From: Acanthamoeba lenticulata
Lineage: Eukaryota; Discosea; Longamoebia; Acanthamoebidae
Length of the DNA stretch: 37,865 nucleotides
Direction: 5' to 3'
Assembly: GCA_002179805.1 (NCBI GenBank)
Contig: NAVB01000623.1
Location: 1-37,865 of the forward strand
Position numbers and translations under genes: made by a program. Below, piece after piece: positions 23,601-34,900 of this stretch. How positions within the stretch are numbered: the stretch's first letter is position 1; each line of letters begins with the position of its first letter. Under the pieces are notes generated by a model. The model did not search any database and was not told the origin of the DNA. It worked only from the letters and a program-made list of their open reading frames with translations.

Positions 23601-25390
23601 CCAGCCGCTGTTCATCGCGAACGAGGAGGAGTACCAGCTCATGATCGCCGACAACAACATCGAGCAGATCTTTCCCCACCAGATGCGGTTGCGTGCCCAC
23701 TTCCTCCCTCCTTTCCCTCTCCAAGGAAGGAAGGAAGAGGACGGAAGCATGGCTGACATGTGATGGGAATGGGGGGAAGGACAGACTCCCGATGAAGTTC
23801 CCGTTCTGCGCGTTCGTGCCCAACTGCGTGTCGATCGTGAAGCACTTCATCAAGACCTACTACGACTTCTCCAAGGACCTCTTTGCCGACACTGACGAGT
23901 TTGTGAAGAAGGTGCGCCCCACGCCGAGCACTGATCTCGCCCCTCCCTGGCCCTGGCGGGAAGAGCTCGTCGGCTGAGCGGCGGGCGACGGGGCGGTCGC
24001 GAGGACAGGGCACGATGATGCTGCTCAAGGTGCTTTGCAACACCATCAGCAAGCACGTCACCGAGTCGAGCGCCAGCAACGTGTCGGCGCTGGTGCAGCT
24101 CTCGCTGAGCCTGCCCTTCATGAAGAACTGCTGCAACATCTTCGAGGCTTACATCGCCTCCTTCAAGTGCGTCCCACATCTGGCCCTCCTCCCCCCCCCA
24201 ATCAAGCGTGGAGCAGAGGCGCTCAACCCCATTGGCCTCAGATACCTCGGGGCGGAGGCGTCGCCGCTGAACCGGTCAATGTTCGACGCCTTGCGCGAGA
24301 ATGCCGAGAAGCGCATGTTCGAGGTCATCGACCGCAAGATCGACGAACTCTTTGATAACGTCGATATCAATTGGTATATCCCCGCTTCCTCCTGCTCCCC
24401 TTCCCCAACGTTCCACCCCCCCCCCCAAAGGGCGCGTCTAACGTGCGCGGACGACAGGGCTCCGCAGGCGCCATCGAAGGAGCCTCGCGACTGGGTCGGC
24501 GGTACTGTCTGCCCCCAAGCCCTTCCTCCGCAGCGATCTCTTTTCACTATTCCGAGTACTTTAGACTCGTGCATTTTCCTCTAACGGCGCTGGTGCGCGG
24601 ACATACGCGATACACAGAGCTGTTCATGTACCTGCAAACGACGTTAGCCGTGTTTGACCCGCTGCGCCAAGAGCTGCGAGACGAGATCAAGCTCGAGGCC
24701 TTCAACCGCATGGCTCTCTGCCTGCGGGTACGGCACACGCCTCTGCAAGGAAGGATCCGAGGCCACGACGCTCACACAGAAATGGGGGTGCGGGGAACAC
24801 GCACACGCGCACAGAACCTGGTCTACAACAATGACGCCAAGCGGATCAACCGGTTCGCGATCCAGAGCCTGGACCATGACTTGCGCTATGCGGAAGGCTA
24901 CACCCGACAGTGGAACGTGCCCGCCCTGCAAAGCACCCTCCAGGAGCTGCGCCAGGTGCGTGCCGCTTGGCCTTTCTGTGCGTGTATGCAGGCTATGTGG
25001 TAGTGCATAGATTGATGACATTCTACCTGGGACGACGTGGTGCAGCTGGTGACTCTTCTGCTGGCCGATAACGTGCTTGAGTTCTTGGACGAGCGCGTGC
25101 GACGGTCCAAATACCCGGACCTCGTGGACATCCCCAAGCTTGTCAGCCTCTTGCAGAAGTACTTGATTTCGTACTTTTCTCTCTGCGGGACCCTGCTAAC
25201 CTGGCGCCACGTGTGGGACTCTCCACATAGGTTCGAGACGGAGACCACGCTGGCGCGATTCTCGGTGGCGCTTGGCGGCAAGGCCTCCAAGCGCCAAACG
25301 GTGGAGACGCTCATCCGCAGCCTCTCGTCAGAACGGAGCGGCTCCAGCAGCCCCGCATCGTTTGTTGCTGCCCTCAGAGGAGACAAATAA
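20689..25390 (+). CDS. EXOC6: exocyst complex subunit Sec15
   Basis: Sec15 is the Rab (Sec4/Rab11) effector of the exocyst, which tethers secretory vesicles to the plasma membrane. About 17 exons. The first (to about 21330) gives a basic start (MSDHDEKKARKKREKLEKK) and a Ser/Thr/Ala-rich region of about 220 residues absent from most Sec15 proteins. The Sec15 core then begins: IESESLGPTF, EIENVCNFHYQ, EFIHSVDELLALR, VLDEIERQSLPQLPQYEF, SKIPALKETIKKYV, EHARDVGALAMEQM, FETYYQYTRQ, RRAYESYFHQITGFFVVE, WWETAAHRIRAALQEQV, FPFCAFVPNCVSIVKHFI, ELFDNVDINWAPQAPS, LVYNNDAKRINRFAIQSLD. It ends with KYPDLVDIPKLVSLLQKY and a Ser-rich tail. The core order matches animal and plant Sec15 throughout. An internal Lys/Arg/Gln-rich insert lies near 22620-22770. 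Confidence 0.94.
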
Positions 25391-25560
25391 TAACTGCAAG
25401 ACTGGTCTACCTCCAATAATGGCGCCTTCTGCTACTGCACACATTCCCCGGATCACGAGAAAGTCGTCATCTGGTTCTTTCGTGGTATCGCGGCACTGCT
25501 CCGCGTGATCATACCTCGTGTGGCTCTGGGGGAAACAATCTTTTTGTTGGCACAAGTTTA

Positions 25561-27174
25561 CTAGTAGTCAACAAGAGTAGCAAAGGCAAACCCTTCCTCC
25601 TCATCCTCCTCGTCTCCACCAGTGCTTACAGGATTCGCCACATCATGTGGCAAAGCAGAGGTTTCACTGGCCTTCGTTGGGCCTGCTGGCTGCTCCACTT
25701 TGGCTCCCTGAACGGAAGAGGCGTCATCCTCCATCGCCTCTCGCCGCTGCTTGCGCAGGCCACGCAGGTAGTCCTTGCCAACGATGTTATAACCAGCGGC
25801 TGTCACTTCGCCCTCGGCATGCACGAGGAGGGTGGGAAACTCGACCAGCTCAGTATCTTCCAGCACTGATCGAAGTGTCTCGTTGCCCGTAAACTGGAGG
25901 TACTTCACCTCGTTGGCCTGCACGGGTCGTTCAGCCCAGTCAGTCAATGGACTCGAAAGTCCTCCCCTCCATTGGGGAAGGGCTGGGATTGGCGACGTGC
26001 CGGTAGTCGCTCTACGCGCATGAGGAAACGGAGGGTCTCTGGTGGCCGCTGGGCATAGGGAGCCAGCTCCTGCGCCCCAGTCGCTTCTGTGGGGGTCAAA
26101 AGAGAACGCAGTTAGCGGACTCGTACATGGAGTCCCTGCATAGGTACGAGGAGGAGAAGTCATACGCTTGGGATCAGCCAGCATGGCGGCGAGGGCATCC
26201 TGCAAGGTCGTCGTTTCATCCACCCTGCACGCGCCGAGCGTGTAAGCCAGTGGCCTGGTGCGAGGCCAGGGACAGAGTAAGTGTACTTTTCCGAGGCGCG
26301 CTTGGCGTTGGCGACACACGGGAACCTCCACTCCACTCGCCACAGCATCTTGTCCTCTCTGCCCCAGCGGAGAGTCCACGGTCAGAGACCCACATAAGGA
26401 AGAAACGGGGAACAATGGGCACGAAGCCATACTTAATGTTGTAGAAGGATGTGTTTTGCTTCCGCTTGCTCATGCCCTGCGGCAACAGATGGACGCGCAC
26501 CCGCCTCCGTCGGCACTGCGACAGGAAGATGCGAAACCTGAGGGCCGTTTAACCTCGGTCAGCTGATCTGAGTCGAGTTGGAAGGAAGAGGAGCATACCG
26601 TTTGGAAATGATGCTGTTGTGCTTAGGTTTGTTAAGGTGCGTCACATCAGCCACGCGCATGCAATCCTGCAAGAAGTTGAAGTCTAGCCCCACGCCCATG
26701 GTGAGCAGAAAAGCGACGCCGTCGAGGAGGAGGCGCCTTACCCGAGTGTAGATGCGTGTCGGTCATGCCGCGCAGCGGGACGAAGGCCGTGCGGTCGCGG
26801 ACGCCACTGCAACCCGTTTGTTCCTTGTGCTTACGCACGCAGGCCACCCCGCATGACCGCCAGCCACAGCGCGGGCAGCGGTACTTGGACTCAACGCTGC
26901 CGCACCCCTCGCAAAGGCCTCCCTTGCCCGTTGCTTGTGTTGCCCTTCTCTTTGAGTCATTGAGAGATTCGTCGCCCCCTTCGTTTGTGTCCGAGCTCTC
27001 TCGCTTCCGTTTGTGGGCCCCCGCCTCTGCAGCATCTTCATCATCAAGCGCATAGTCCACCACTGGCGTAACAAAACGGCCAAAGTCGGCCACGATGGCT
27101 TCCGCCAACCGGGCTTGAAGCTCCTCTTCTTCAACGTTGCTGGTGATCTCTGCCAGGGCATGGGGTTGCTCCAT
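25561..27174 (-). CDS. ZNHIT6: box C/D snoRNA assembly factor BCD1 (zf-HIT)
   Basis: BCD1 (ZNHIT6) acts with R2TP and NUFIP in early box C/D snoRNP assembly in the nucleus. Exon 1, read leftward from 27174, starts MEQPHALAEITSN, passes an acidic/basic linker (HKRKRESSD) and reaches the HIT zinc finger: CEGCGS, YRCPRCGWRSCGVACVRKH, EQTGC, followed by the BCD1 hallmark SGVRDRTAFVPL. Later exons give GLDFNFLQDCMRVAD and NKPKHNSIISKR, then PQGMSKRKQNTSFYN. The C-terminal exon has NEVKYLQFTGNETLRSVL and ELVEFPTLLVHAEGE, the conserved BCD1 end, then an acidic tail closing ATLVDY. It is convergent with Sec15 (170 bp between stops) and close behind another minus-strand gene (112 bp). Confidence 0.9.
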
Positions 27175-27286
27175 CTTGTCCGTTTTGTGCGGAAGATGCG
27201 CGGGAGTGGAGTTTTTGTTTTCTTTCCTCTTTCTTCTTTATTCGGTGGCCACAGCCGACTCGCGGCGCGGCACAGGTCGGCACAGC

Positions 27287-27529
27287 TCAGGGGCGAGACG
27301 GTGGTCGACCAGGGGTGGTTGGTGATGGACCAGCGGTCGGTGTTTGTTGCTGAGCTGTTGTGGTAGGAGCGAGCTGCGTCTTGCTGCTCTGCACAGAAAA
27401 CCAGGGCCAGCGGTCGTACCCGAGCTTGACACCAGCAGCGGCGGCAGCAATCCAGTAGACCCACATGTACCACTCGTGTGGCCTTGGTGGTGGTATCTGC
27501 CGCAGCAACTGCATGAGGCGCTCCTTCAT
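27287..27529 (-). CDS. small single-helix protein, 80 residues, unknown
   Basis: An intronless frame MKERLMQLLRQIPPPRPHEW, then YMWVYWIAAAAAGVKLGYDR forming one hydrophobic helix, then a Thr/Pro/Gln-rich tail ending in GRPPSRP. Amphipathic basic start, helix, low-complexity tail: a membrane or mitochondrial small protein would fit, but I do not recognise a family. The start is the first Met of the basic segment; the frame is open further upstream into a poly-Phe region that corresponds to an A-rich stretch and looks non-coding. It is divergent from the tail-anchored gene with only 115 bp between starts, which supports it being a transcribed unit. Confidence 0.45.
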   Translation of the reverse strand: MKERLMQLLRQIPPPRPHEWYMWVYWIAAAAAGVKLGYDRWPWFSVQSSKTQLAPTTTAQQQTPTAGPSPTTPGRPPSRP

Positions 27530-27644
27530 AGTGCTTTTACTGCTGCTTGTGGCAAGCGGCCAAGATGGAAAAAGAAATTTCAAAAAAAAAAAGTCTTTTA
27601 AGAAAAATGGTTTCTCACTCGAGTGCCGAACAAAACCGCGAACA
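27530..27644. promoter_or_regulatory. 115-bp divergent promoter region
   Basis: Separates the starts of two small divergent genes. It contains an A-rich stretch (27583-27605) unlike the GC-rich exons around it. Any core elements for both directions must lie here or within the genes. Confidence 0.35.
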
Positions 27645-28519
27645 ATGGGACGCAGAACAGTTGGAGGACGCTCCGGTGCGTACCCGAGTGAGGCCAAGAA
27701 GTCAACAGACACGGCCAAGCACCCGTCGGAAGGGCAAGTCGCCGACGGCCAAGTGCAGGAGGCAATCAATCGATTCGTAACAGAGGACTACCTGCATAAA
27801 GAGCGACAACTGTCCAAGAAGGATGCAGCGGCACTCGTGGCCTTCGTGGCGTACGTTGCCGAAATGTGTCCAGAGAACCCGTCATCGTCAAACTTTACGC
27901 CATCATTGTCGGCGTTGCGTGCCGAGGCGGAGAAGACCTTCCGGCGGCGTGTGTGGGAGTACCTCGCACAACCCCGCAACACGCGTCTCCTCAGCCGGGA
28001 ATGTGCTGATGGCCTCGCTGCGGCATACATCAGCCTGTCTGCCCACATTGCCTGGAAGCAGCTGCCCAGACAAATCCTCTTCTTGGCTCTCAACCTCTTG
28101 GCCACTGCCGTGGACGAAGGTACACACAACTGGAAAAGCCTGCCTTTCCCCTCGGTGGCTGACAACGAGACCTCTCATGAGATCAGGCCCGCTTGATGTT
28201 TTGGAACTGAGCAAATACTGGAGCGAGAAGAGGAGCGACGACCAGCCCCACTCGAAGCACCAGAAGAGAGAGGCCATCCGCACGCGCGAGGCCTACCTGA
28301 GCGCCGAGTACGGCTGGAACGCCCTCGAACGTGTTGATCCCAACTTCTCGGGTGGTACGCGCGCGTTCCAATGTTCCGTGTGTGGCCGCAGGGCTTGATG
28401 GCGCTGACACTGCCAGTGGCGCAGGCTCCTCGATCGCGGGACGTTGGCTTTGGTTGGTGCTCATCTTGCTCCTGCTCTCCAACGTGGTCATCTTCCTTTG
28501 GGGCAATGGCTACCTTTGA
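27645..28519 (+). CDS. tail-anchored membrane protein, unknown function
   Basis: Exons 27645-28119, 28187-28354 and 28392-28519 join in frame to 256 residues. Start MGRRTVGGRSGAYPSEAKK; then a soluble helical region (FVTEDYLHKERQLSKK, LSALRAEAEKTFRRRVWEYL, AWKQLPRQILFLALNLLATA); after the first splice GPLDVLELSKYWSEKRSD and REAYLSAEYGWNALERVDPN; then a Gly/Ser-rich linker and one C-terminal hydrophobic helix (WLWLVLILLLLSNVVIFLW) with only GNGYL after it. That is the layout of a tail-anchored protein inserted post-translationally, facing the cytosol. Donors are GTACAC and GTACGC. I do not recognise the soluble domain. Confidence 0.65.
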
Positions 28520-28587
28520 CCGCCACGCGGGGGAAGAGGCAAAAAAAAAAACGGATAACTTGTCTCCGAACTCTCAAGAACGTTGGT

Positions 28588-28593
28588 TTTATT
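28588..28593 (-). terminator. candidate poly(A) signal of UAP56
   Basis: AATAAA on the minus strand, about 97 bp past the UAP56 stop and inside the short convergent gap with the tail-anchored gene. Confidence 0.35.
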
Positions 28594-28689
28594 CAAGAGC
28601 GATTCGGGTTCGGAGGTGAGCGGGAGAGAGCCGTCACAGGACAGGACAGCCGGTAGAACCGGGAGACGCTGCGGAGACAAACTCTAGAT

Positions 28690-31136
28690 CTAGGCTTGCA
28701 CTGTGGTGGGTGAGGGGTAGGGCAAGGGGTGAGCACAACAACAACAACAACAAAAATATATACAGTGGAGGGAGGGGAGAGGGGATGGGAGAAAGTACTG
28801 TAGGAGGACTTGGGAATCTCCACGCCGGGCTGAAGGGCGGGGATATTTACAACGAAGAGGCTCTGGACCTTGTTGAGGACCTCACCGTCCTCCTTGGTGG
28901 AGACGAACGAAATCGCCAGACCCTTGGTTCCGAAACGACCGGCACGGCCCACCCTGTGCAGGTAGGTATCGGCCTCACCGGGCATGTCGTAGTTGATCAC
29001 GACGTTGATGCGCTCGACGTCGATACCACGACCCAGAAGGTTAGTGGCAACGACGATACGGGCACGGAGGTCCTTGAACTGAGCAAACTTCTCAATCCTA
29101 GAGGAAAGGAGATAAGAAGAAAATATACAAATTAGTTGAATGACCTGCCGAGAAGACGGCTTGATGGAGAAGAAGATATTGGGGAAGGAGGTATTACCTC
29201 TCCTTCTGCGGCATGCCGCGGTAGATGGCAATCGACGGGAAGTTCTGCTCGACGAGGATCTTGTTGAGCTCGGCGGCACGCTTGACGGAGCTGACGAACA
29301 CGACGCACTGGTTGAACTCGAGCGTATCCAGCAGGTCCACCAGCTTGCGCGTCTTCTCCCGCTCCTCGAGTTGCACGTAGTACTGCTTGAGGCCGTGGAG
29401 GGTCAACTTGCTGCCGGCGCTGATGTAGATTTCGAGAGGCTAGTTGGAGTGTGTCAGGAAGAGAAGGAGAAGAAGAGCGGTGGGTTAGAGAATGCTCTGA
29501 CGTGATAGGGCCCTGTTACTGGGCCAGGCCCCTCTGGTAAGCGGCGGCGGAAACAGGCAGAAAGAACGGTGAAGAAAGAGGAAAGAACAGAGCGCCGAGT
29601 GCGAGAGAGAGATGACATCACGAGAGAAGGCTGCGCCCGCACGGAGCAAGCAAACTCCCGATTCTCTCCTTCCTCCTTCTTTCTCTATTTCCTTTCTCTT
29701 GCTCTGCTCGAACCGCGGCCGAAGAGGAAGAGCTTGCCACGAGGAAGAACACCGCTCACCGCAGCTCCATCCGAAGATAGAGGGCGTGGCTCCGCGCCAT
29801 CGCAAATTGGTGGCATCCTCAAGCAGCTGACCTTTCCTCTTGGCCACGCCTCCATCCAAGCGGCTGTCTCGCGCCAGAAATAGAAATTTGGAGCCTGCGG
29901 AGGAGCAGGACAGCGAGGCCAAAGCGCCAATTCGAGATTGCAGAGTTCCGCGACGGTGGTGGTGGTGGTGGTGGGCGGCTGAGAGTTGGTCGCATTGCGA
30001 CGCAGCTCGCGTGACGAGGCGACCTCTTTCTCGGTTCATCGACAGCAGTTGCCGTAAAGGGTGTGGTGGTGATAGATGTTGTGGGAATGTACGTTGTGCA
30101 TGAACTTCTTGCATACGGCGCGGATCTCGTCGTTGAGTGTAGCCGAGAACATCATCACTTGCTTGTTGTGGGGAGTCAGGCGGAAGATTTTCTGGACGTC
30201 CGCGCGCATGTCTGTGTCGTCACAAAAAAAAATCCAGTTGAAAAGGAGGGTAAGTAAAAATGTCGAAGATTGAAGAATCCCAGTTCACAACACATTTTGT
30301 GGGGGGTTGAACTTGTCTGAGAGGAGAGAAACGCACCAATCGGCTCGAGGAGGGAATCGCACTCATCGAGGACGAAGAACTTGATCTTCTTAAGATCCAG
30401 AGCCTTCTCATTGGCCAGAGCAAGGATACGACCAGGAGTACCGATCACAATGTGAGGCGCCTCCTTCTTCAAAGTGTTCCGGTCCTGAACAATCGGCAGA
30501 CCGCCAAAGAACACGCTAGCCTTAATTGCCGGCATGTACTTGGTAAAGCGACCAAACCTGAAAAGCGGGACACACATGTCATCAGAAATTGTCGATGAAC
30601 ATTGATTTGAAAAAAAAGCATCACGTACTCGTGCGAAATCTGGTACGCCAGCTCGCGAGTGTGGGCCAGCACGAGACAGCTGGTACCATCCTCAGGAGAA
30701 ATCTGCTGCAGAACGGACAGGACGAACACGGCAGTCTTGCCCATGCCCGAGTTGGCCTGGCAAATGACATCCGTGCCAAGAATGGCCTGCGGGATCACTT
30801 CAAACTGGACCTGCGACGGATGCTCGAAGCCACAGTCGGTGATAGCGCGCAGCAGCTCGGGCTTGAGCAAGAAATCCTTGAACGAGGCCGTGTGGACCGT
30901 GCTGTGGGTATCCGCCGAGCTGGTAGTGCGCAGCAGCAGCAGCAGCCACAAAGTTGAACAAGAGAGGGAGTGAGTTCAAGTGCAAAATACGCCAAAAAGA
31001 CTAGTTCGGTAAAAATTTACGTCTTGGAGGAGGCATCCTCGGTCTTGGCACCCGCATCGAGCGCTTCCGGCTCTTCCTGTTCCAACTCACCATCCGAGTA
31101 ATCGGCAAGCTCGTTGACGTCGAACGGTTCGGCCAT
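28690..31136 (-). CDS. DDX39B: DEAD-box RNA helicase UAP56/DDX39/Sub2
   Basis: A nuclear RNA-dependent ATPase used in spliceosome assembly and, through TREX and Yra1/ALY, in mRNA export. Exon 1 (31021-31136) gives the acidic start [20 protein letters not shown], whose counterpart in relatives carries the UAP56 motif. Then [20 protein letters not shown] (Q motif), [10 protein letters not shown] (Walker A), [21 protein letters not shown] in [11 protein letters not shown] (DECD rather than DEAD, as in UAP56), [41 protein letters not shown] and [12 protein letters not shown]. The last exon is only 11 bp and closes SSYMQA. Walker A has ANSGMGKT where human has AKSGMGKT. Other borders: exon ends 30919; 30093-30211; next upper end 29439. 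Confidence 0.96.
28735..28753 (+). repeat. ACA/CAA microsatellite in last UAP56 intron
   Basis: A run of about six ACA units, TGT/GTT on the coding strand, inside the 98-bp final intron (28701-28798). Confidence 0.6.
29440..30092 (-). other. 653-bp intron in UAP56
   Basis: The donor is GTACAT after KKFMHN and the acceptor CTAG before [16 protein letters not shown], in phase 0. It is six to ten times longer than other introns here. It contains a 209-codon minus-strand open frame out of phase with the host, with a His run from a GTG repeat, which I regard as non-coding. Confidence 0.8.
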
Positions 31137-31938
31137 CTTGTTCAGTGTAGTGAATTAAAAAAAAAAAAAACTTGGGGAGGGTGCGCTCGCGCTGGATCTC
31201 TCTCTTGATCAAGGTGGCCTCGCTGCTACCGAGAGGGAAAAAGCCGTTGGTTGGGCAGCCAGCGCTATTCCTGGTTTTTTCTACCGGCTGAAAAGGCCCA
31301 GAAAAGGCACCGCCCCCTTAACCCAACTGACAGCTTGGTGCCCGCGTCATCCCCAAGAAAACAGTGAAAGAAATGATTCACCAAGAGAAAAACTCTCTTG
31401 GCGCGCAACCCCAGCGAATTCCAATAGCCTCTCCGCGCACGAGGGTGACACACCAGGTGACGAAGTTGAACAGCACCGACCGAACGAAGGCGACGCACTG
31501 TACGACTGCCTATCAGCCTGAGCAGCGCGAGCTCCGCTGGTGCTCGTGGCGGCAGCACGGAGTCAAAGTGGACGAAAACAAGCAGCGACCAACGGCAGAA
31601 CGGGCACGATAAGGCAACTCGGGAGAAAATTCATCGAAGCAACACTAAGCAAAGGCGGCCAAGCGGACCGGCGCTGAGGCCTCAAAACGAGGGGCAAGGA
31701 CAGGACCGGCATAAACCTGTGTTTCACTCTATACAGCGCACGCATTCGTGGCTCCACACCCCCCAGCGAGTACCAAGGCTTCGATTTTGTGTGTTTTCTG
31801 CCTCGCGCACGCGCAAAGTACACAAATCGAATCGAACTCTCTCTCCCTTCCGGACCTAAGTACGACTACGAAACAATATAGGAGCAGCTTTCAACTCGCG
31901 CCTCAGAGAAGAAGAAGACCTTCCACGGTCGCGACACC
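31137..31938. promoter_or_regulatory. 802-bp divergent region UAP56 / cellulose synthase
   Basis: The longest gene-free stretch. A 14-base A run (31157-31170) lies just upstream of UAP56, a T tract on its coding strand. CT-rich sequence and a possible 5' UTR splice acceptor (ATAGGAGCAG near 31888) precede the cellulose synthase start. Short open frames on both strands show no family features. No tRNA or clear TATA box found. Confidence 0.5.
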
Positions 31939-34900
31939 ATGGTGTTCAATCAGTACCTCGAGGGAGTGCTCACGGCTTCCCTCGGAACGCTGCTGATCCT
32001 CTTCGGCCTGCCCTACCTGTCGTCTATCCCACGAGTCGGGAAGAAGACACCGAAGAAGCAGGCCCTCATCACACTCTTCCACTACTTTCAGTTCTTCCTC
32101 TCGTCGGTGCTCCTCGGCGCCGTCATCACCATCCGCGTTCTCATCCATGAGCTCGACGTCGACTTCAACACGGCCTACATCGCCGCGGCCATTCCGGCCG
32201 GCGCCCTGGTGGCCATCATCGGTCTGCTCTTCTTCCGTGCCTACATGCTCGCCTACGGCTTTTACGTGGGTCTCCTGATTGGCATGCTCATTGAGGCCGG
32301 CCTCGACAACGTCTTCGATACCCAGGACGAGCATGCTTGTACGTAGTTTTCTGCTTTCGCTTCTCTCTCTTTTTTTTTCTTCTTTTTTTTTTCCCGAACT
32401 CACTTTTTGTGCTGCTGCGTCTGTCTTCCAGGGGGCTTGCTCATCATCCTTACTGTCGGTCTCCTCTTCGCCGGTATCACGGTGAGCAGGTCGCCGACGG
32501 GCTGGTTCTTGCGCCTTGTGCTGGCCCTCGCCGGCGCTGCCCTCTTGGCCATGAGCCCGAGCTGCTGGAGCGCTCTCCCCTCCGACGTACGCGACATTTT
32601 TTCTTTCTACTACTCTCCGCCAACTAGAAAAAATATATGCAAAATTACTGACTTACGGGTGATCATGGCACATGTGCTCATGCAGATGAGGCGGAAGGCG
32701 TTGATCCCGTGGGTGAGGTTTTACCCTGAGAGCGCCGACTGCGAGTGCAGCGAGCTGGCGACGGTGCAGAACCAGGAGGACGTCTACATCTTCTGGGGCA
32801 TCATGGGCGCGCTCGTGGCCATCCCGGTGGCGCTCTTCATCGTGGTGCCGTGGTTCAACCGCAAGCTCCGCTGCTCGGCGTGGAGCAAGGACGGGTGCGG
32901 CCTGCGCGTCAGCTGCCGCCCGAAGGACGAGGAGAAGGAGCGCAAGCGCCAGCAAAAGAAGGACAGGAAGAAGAACAAGAAGAACAAGAAGATGACCAAG
33001 GGCTCCGACGAGAGCGGCAAGGACAGCGAGGTCGAGAGCAACGACGAGTCGGTTCAAGTCGTCGATGACGACGAGGACGGCGGCTACTCGGGCAACGGCG
33101 ACGATGTCGAGTACATGGACGACTCCATGGAGGATCGCACGAACTCGGCGTCGGGTACTTACTCGACGGTGGACGACGACGACTCGGCCGACGGCTACGG
33201 CATGCGCCTGCGCATCGCCGAGGACAAGATCCGTGAGGAGGACCGCATTGAGGTCCTCACCAACAAGTTCGAGCTCTTCAACAAGCAGCGCGAGTGGCTT
33301 CTCCGCGACGAGGCCGCCGAGGAGGCCGAGAAGCGCAAGCCCCCGCCGGGCATCATCGACTGGAAGCGCGGCACGCCAGACAAGGTGGTGCCTGCCGTCA
33401 AGATTCTGGCCACGCGTGTGCTGGGCCTCTTCATCGCCGCGTGGGGTCTCTTCTGGCTCGTGTGGCTCATCGGATGGGGCCGCAACTGGAACAACTTCGT
33501 CGCCGTCATCTCCTGGTTCGCCTACGTCGTGGCCGAGGTGGTCAACTACGTGCTGGGCATGATCTACAGTCTCAACTTCTTCACGCCCACCGTGCGCAAG
33601 CGCAAGAGCCTCTACGCGCTCGAGGGCTTCGTCGAGACCGTGGACCGCGTCCGCGTCGATTCGCTCATCTTCCACTACAAGGAGGACCCCAACACCACGC
33701 AGAAGACCCTCGAGGGCTGCCTTCTCATGAAGCGCCTCCCCAACGTGCAGCTCACTCACCGCATTTGCGACGACTCGTTCGGTCAGTCGCGTGCCGCCAC
33801 CGTGCGCAAGATCCTCCTCGCTGAGCTCGAGGCCAGGGGCGAGGAGCCCGCCAAGCCTGGCGTCGCCGCCAAGAGCGCCAAGGCCCTCGCGTGGCTCAAG
33901 CGCAAGGCCCAGTGGTGCATGGGTGGCAAGCGCTGCCCGCTTCCGTGCTCGCTCGCCTGCTGCAGCGGCAAGGGCAAGGAGGCCAAGAAGGAGGGAGACG
34001 CCGCCGATGGCGAGGCCAAGGACCCCGAAGCCAAGAACGTCGACGAGGTCGACGAGTACTTTGATGAGGATTCCTACTATGTCGACGAGGACGATTTCGG
34101 CGAGGGTTACACCGACAAGTCCATCACCCAGGCCGACATCGACAGCTACCCGTTCCCCGAGTTTGACCCGCTCTTCTACCCGCTGCCCGAAGCCCTCCAG
34201 GCTCTCCAGGACGAGGCCCGCAAGAAGGGCGCCGGCACCACCGAGGGCGACGTTACCGAGGATGACCAGAGCAGCAGCAGCAGCAGCAGCAGCTCTACTG
34301 AGAAGAAGCCCAGCCAGTTCGCCCTCTACGACGACATTGAGAAGCTGGCGGCCGAGACCCACGGTCTCTACGACAAGATGGGCTGCCTCCTGGAGCCGAT
34401 GAGCGACCGCGAGCGCAAGATTTACGAGAAGAACCGCCGCATCCTGCGTCACCTGGCGCTCGGCAAGGACTTCAACGGCATCCCCTATGACTTTGAGCCC
34501 AGCGACATCGGTCGCGAGGTCGTGCTCCGCGTGATGGAGGTCGTTGAGGTCTACCTCGGTGGCTCGGTCCTCCCCGTGCTCCACTTCAAGGAGGAGATGT
34601 TCCGCGAGGACTGCGCCCGCGGTTCGCTCTCGGTCTCCTTCGAGCTGCGCAACCCCGAGAAGAAGGCCAAGTCGCGTCGCGAGCGCGAGCAGACCATGGA
34701 GGTCACCTGCGCCGACGACGATGATGACTTCAACGAGGACGACGAGGACTACCCGAAGAAGCCCATGAGGAAGTCCATGTGGAGCGAGTACGTCGGCCCG
34801 GCCGGCGGATTCTTCGAAGAGGCCGAGCTCGACGACAACATGCCTAAGGACCGCGTCAAGATCGTGGCGCGCATCAAGCCGTCCGTGCACCACAACAAGG

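Noticed and set aside
29485..30114. A 209-codon minus-strand frame within the UAP56 intron
   Set aside because: It starts in a shifted frame of the upstream exon, includes a His run from a GTG repeat and has no recognisable domain.
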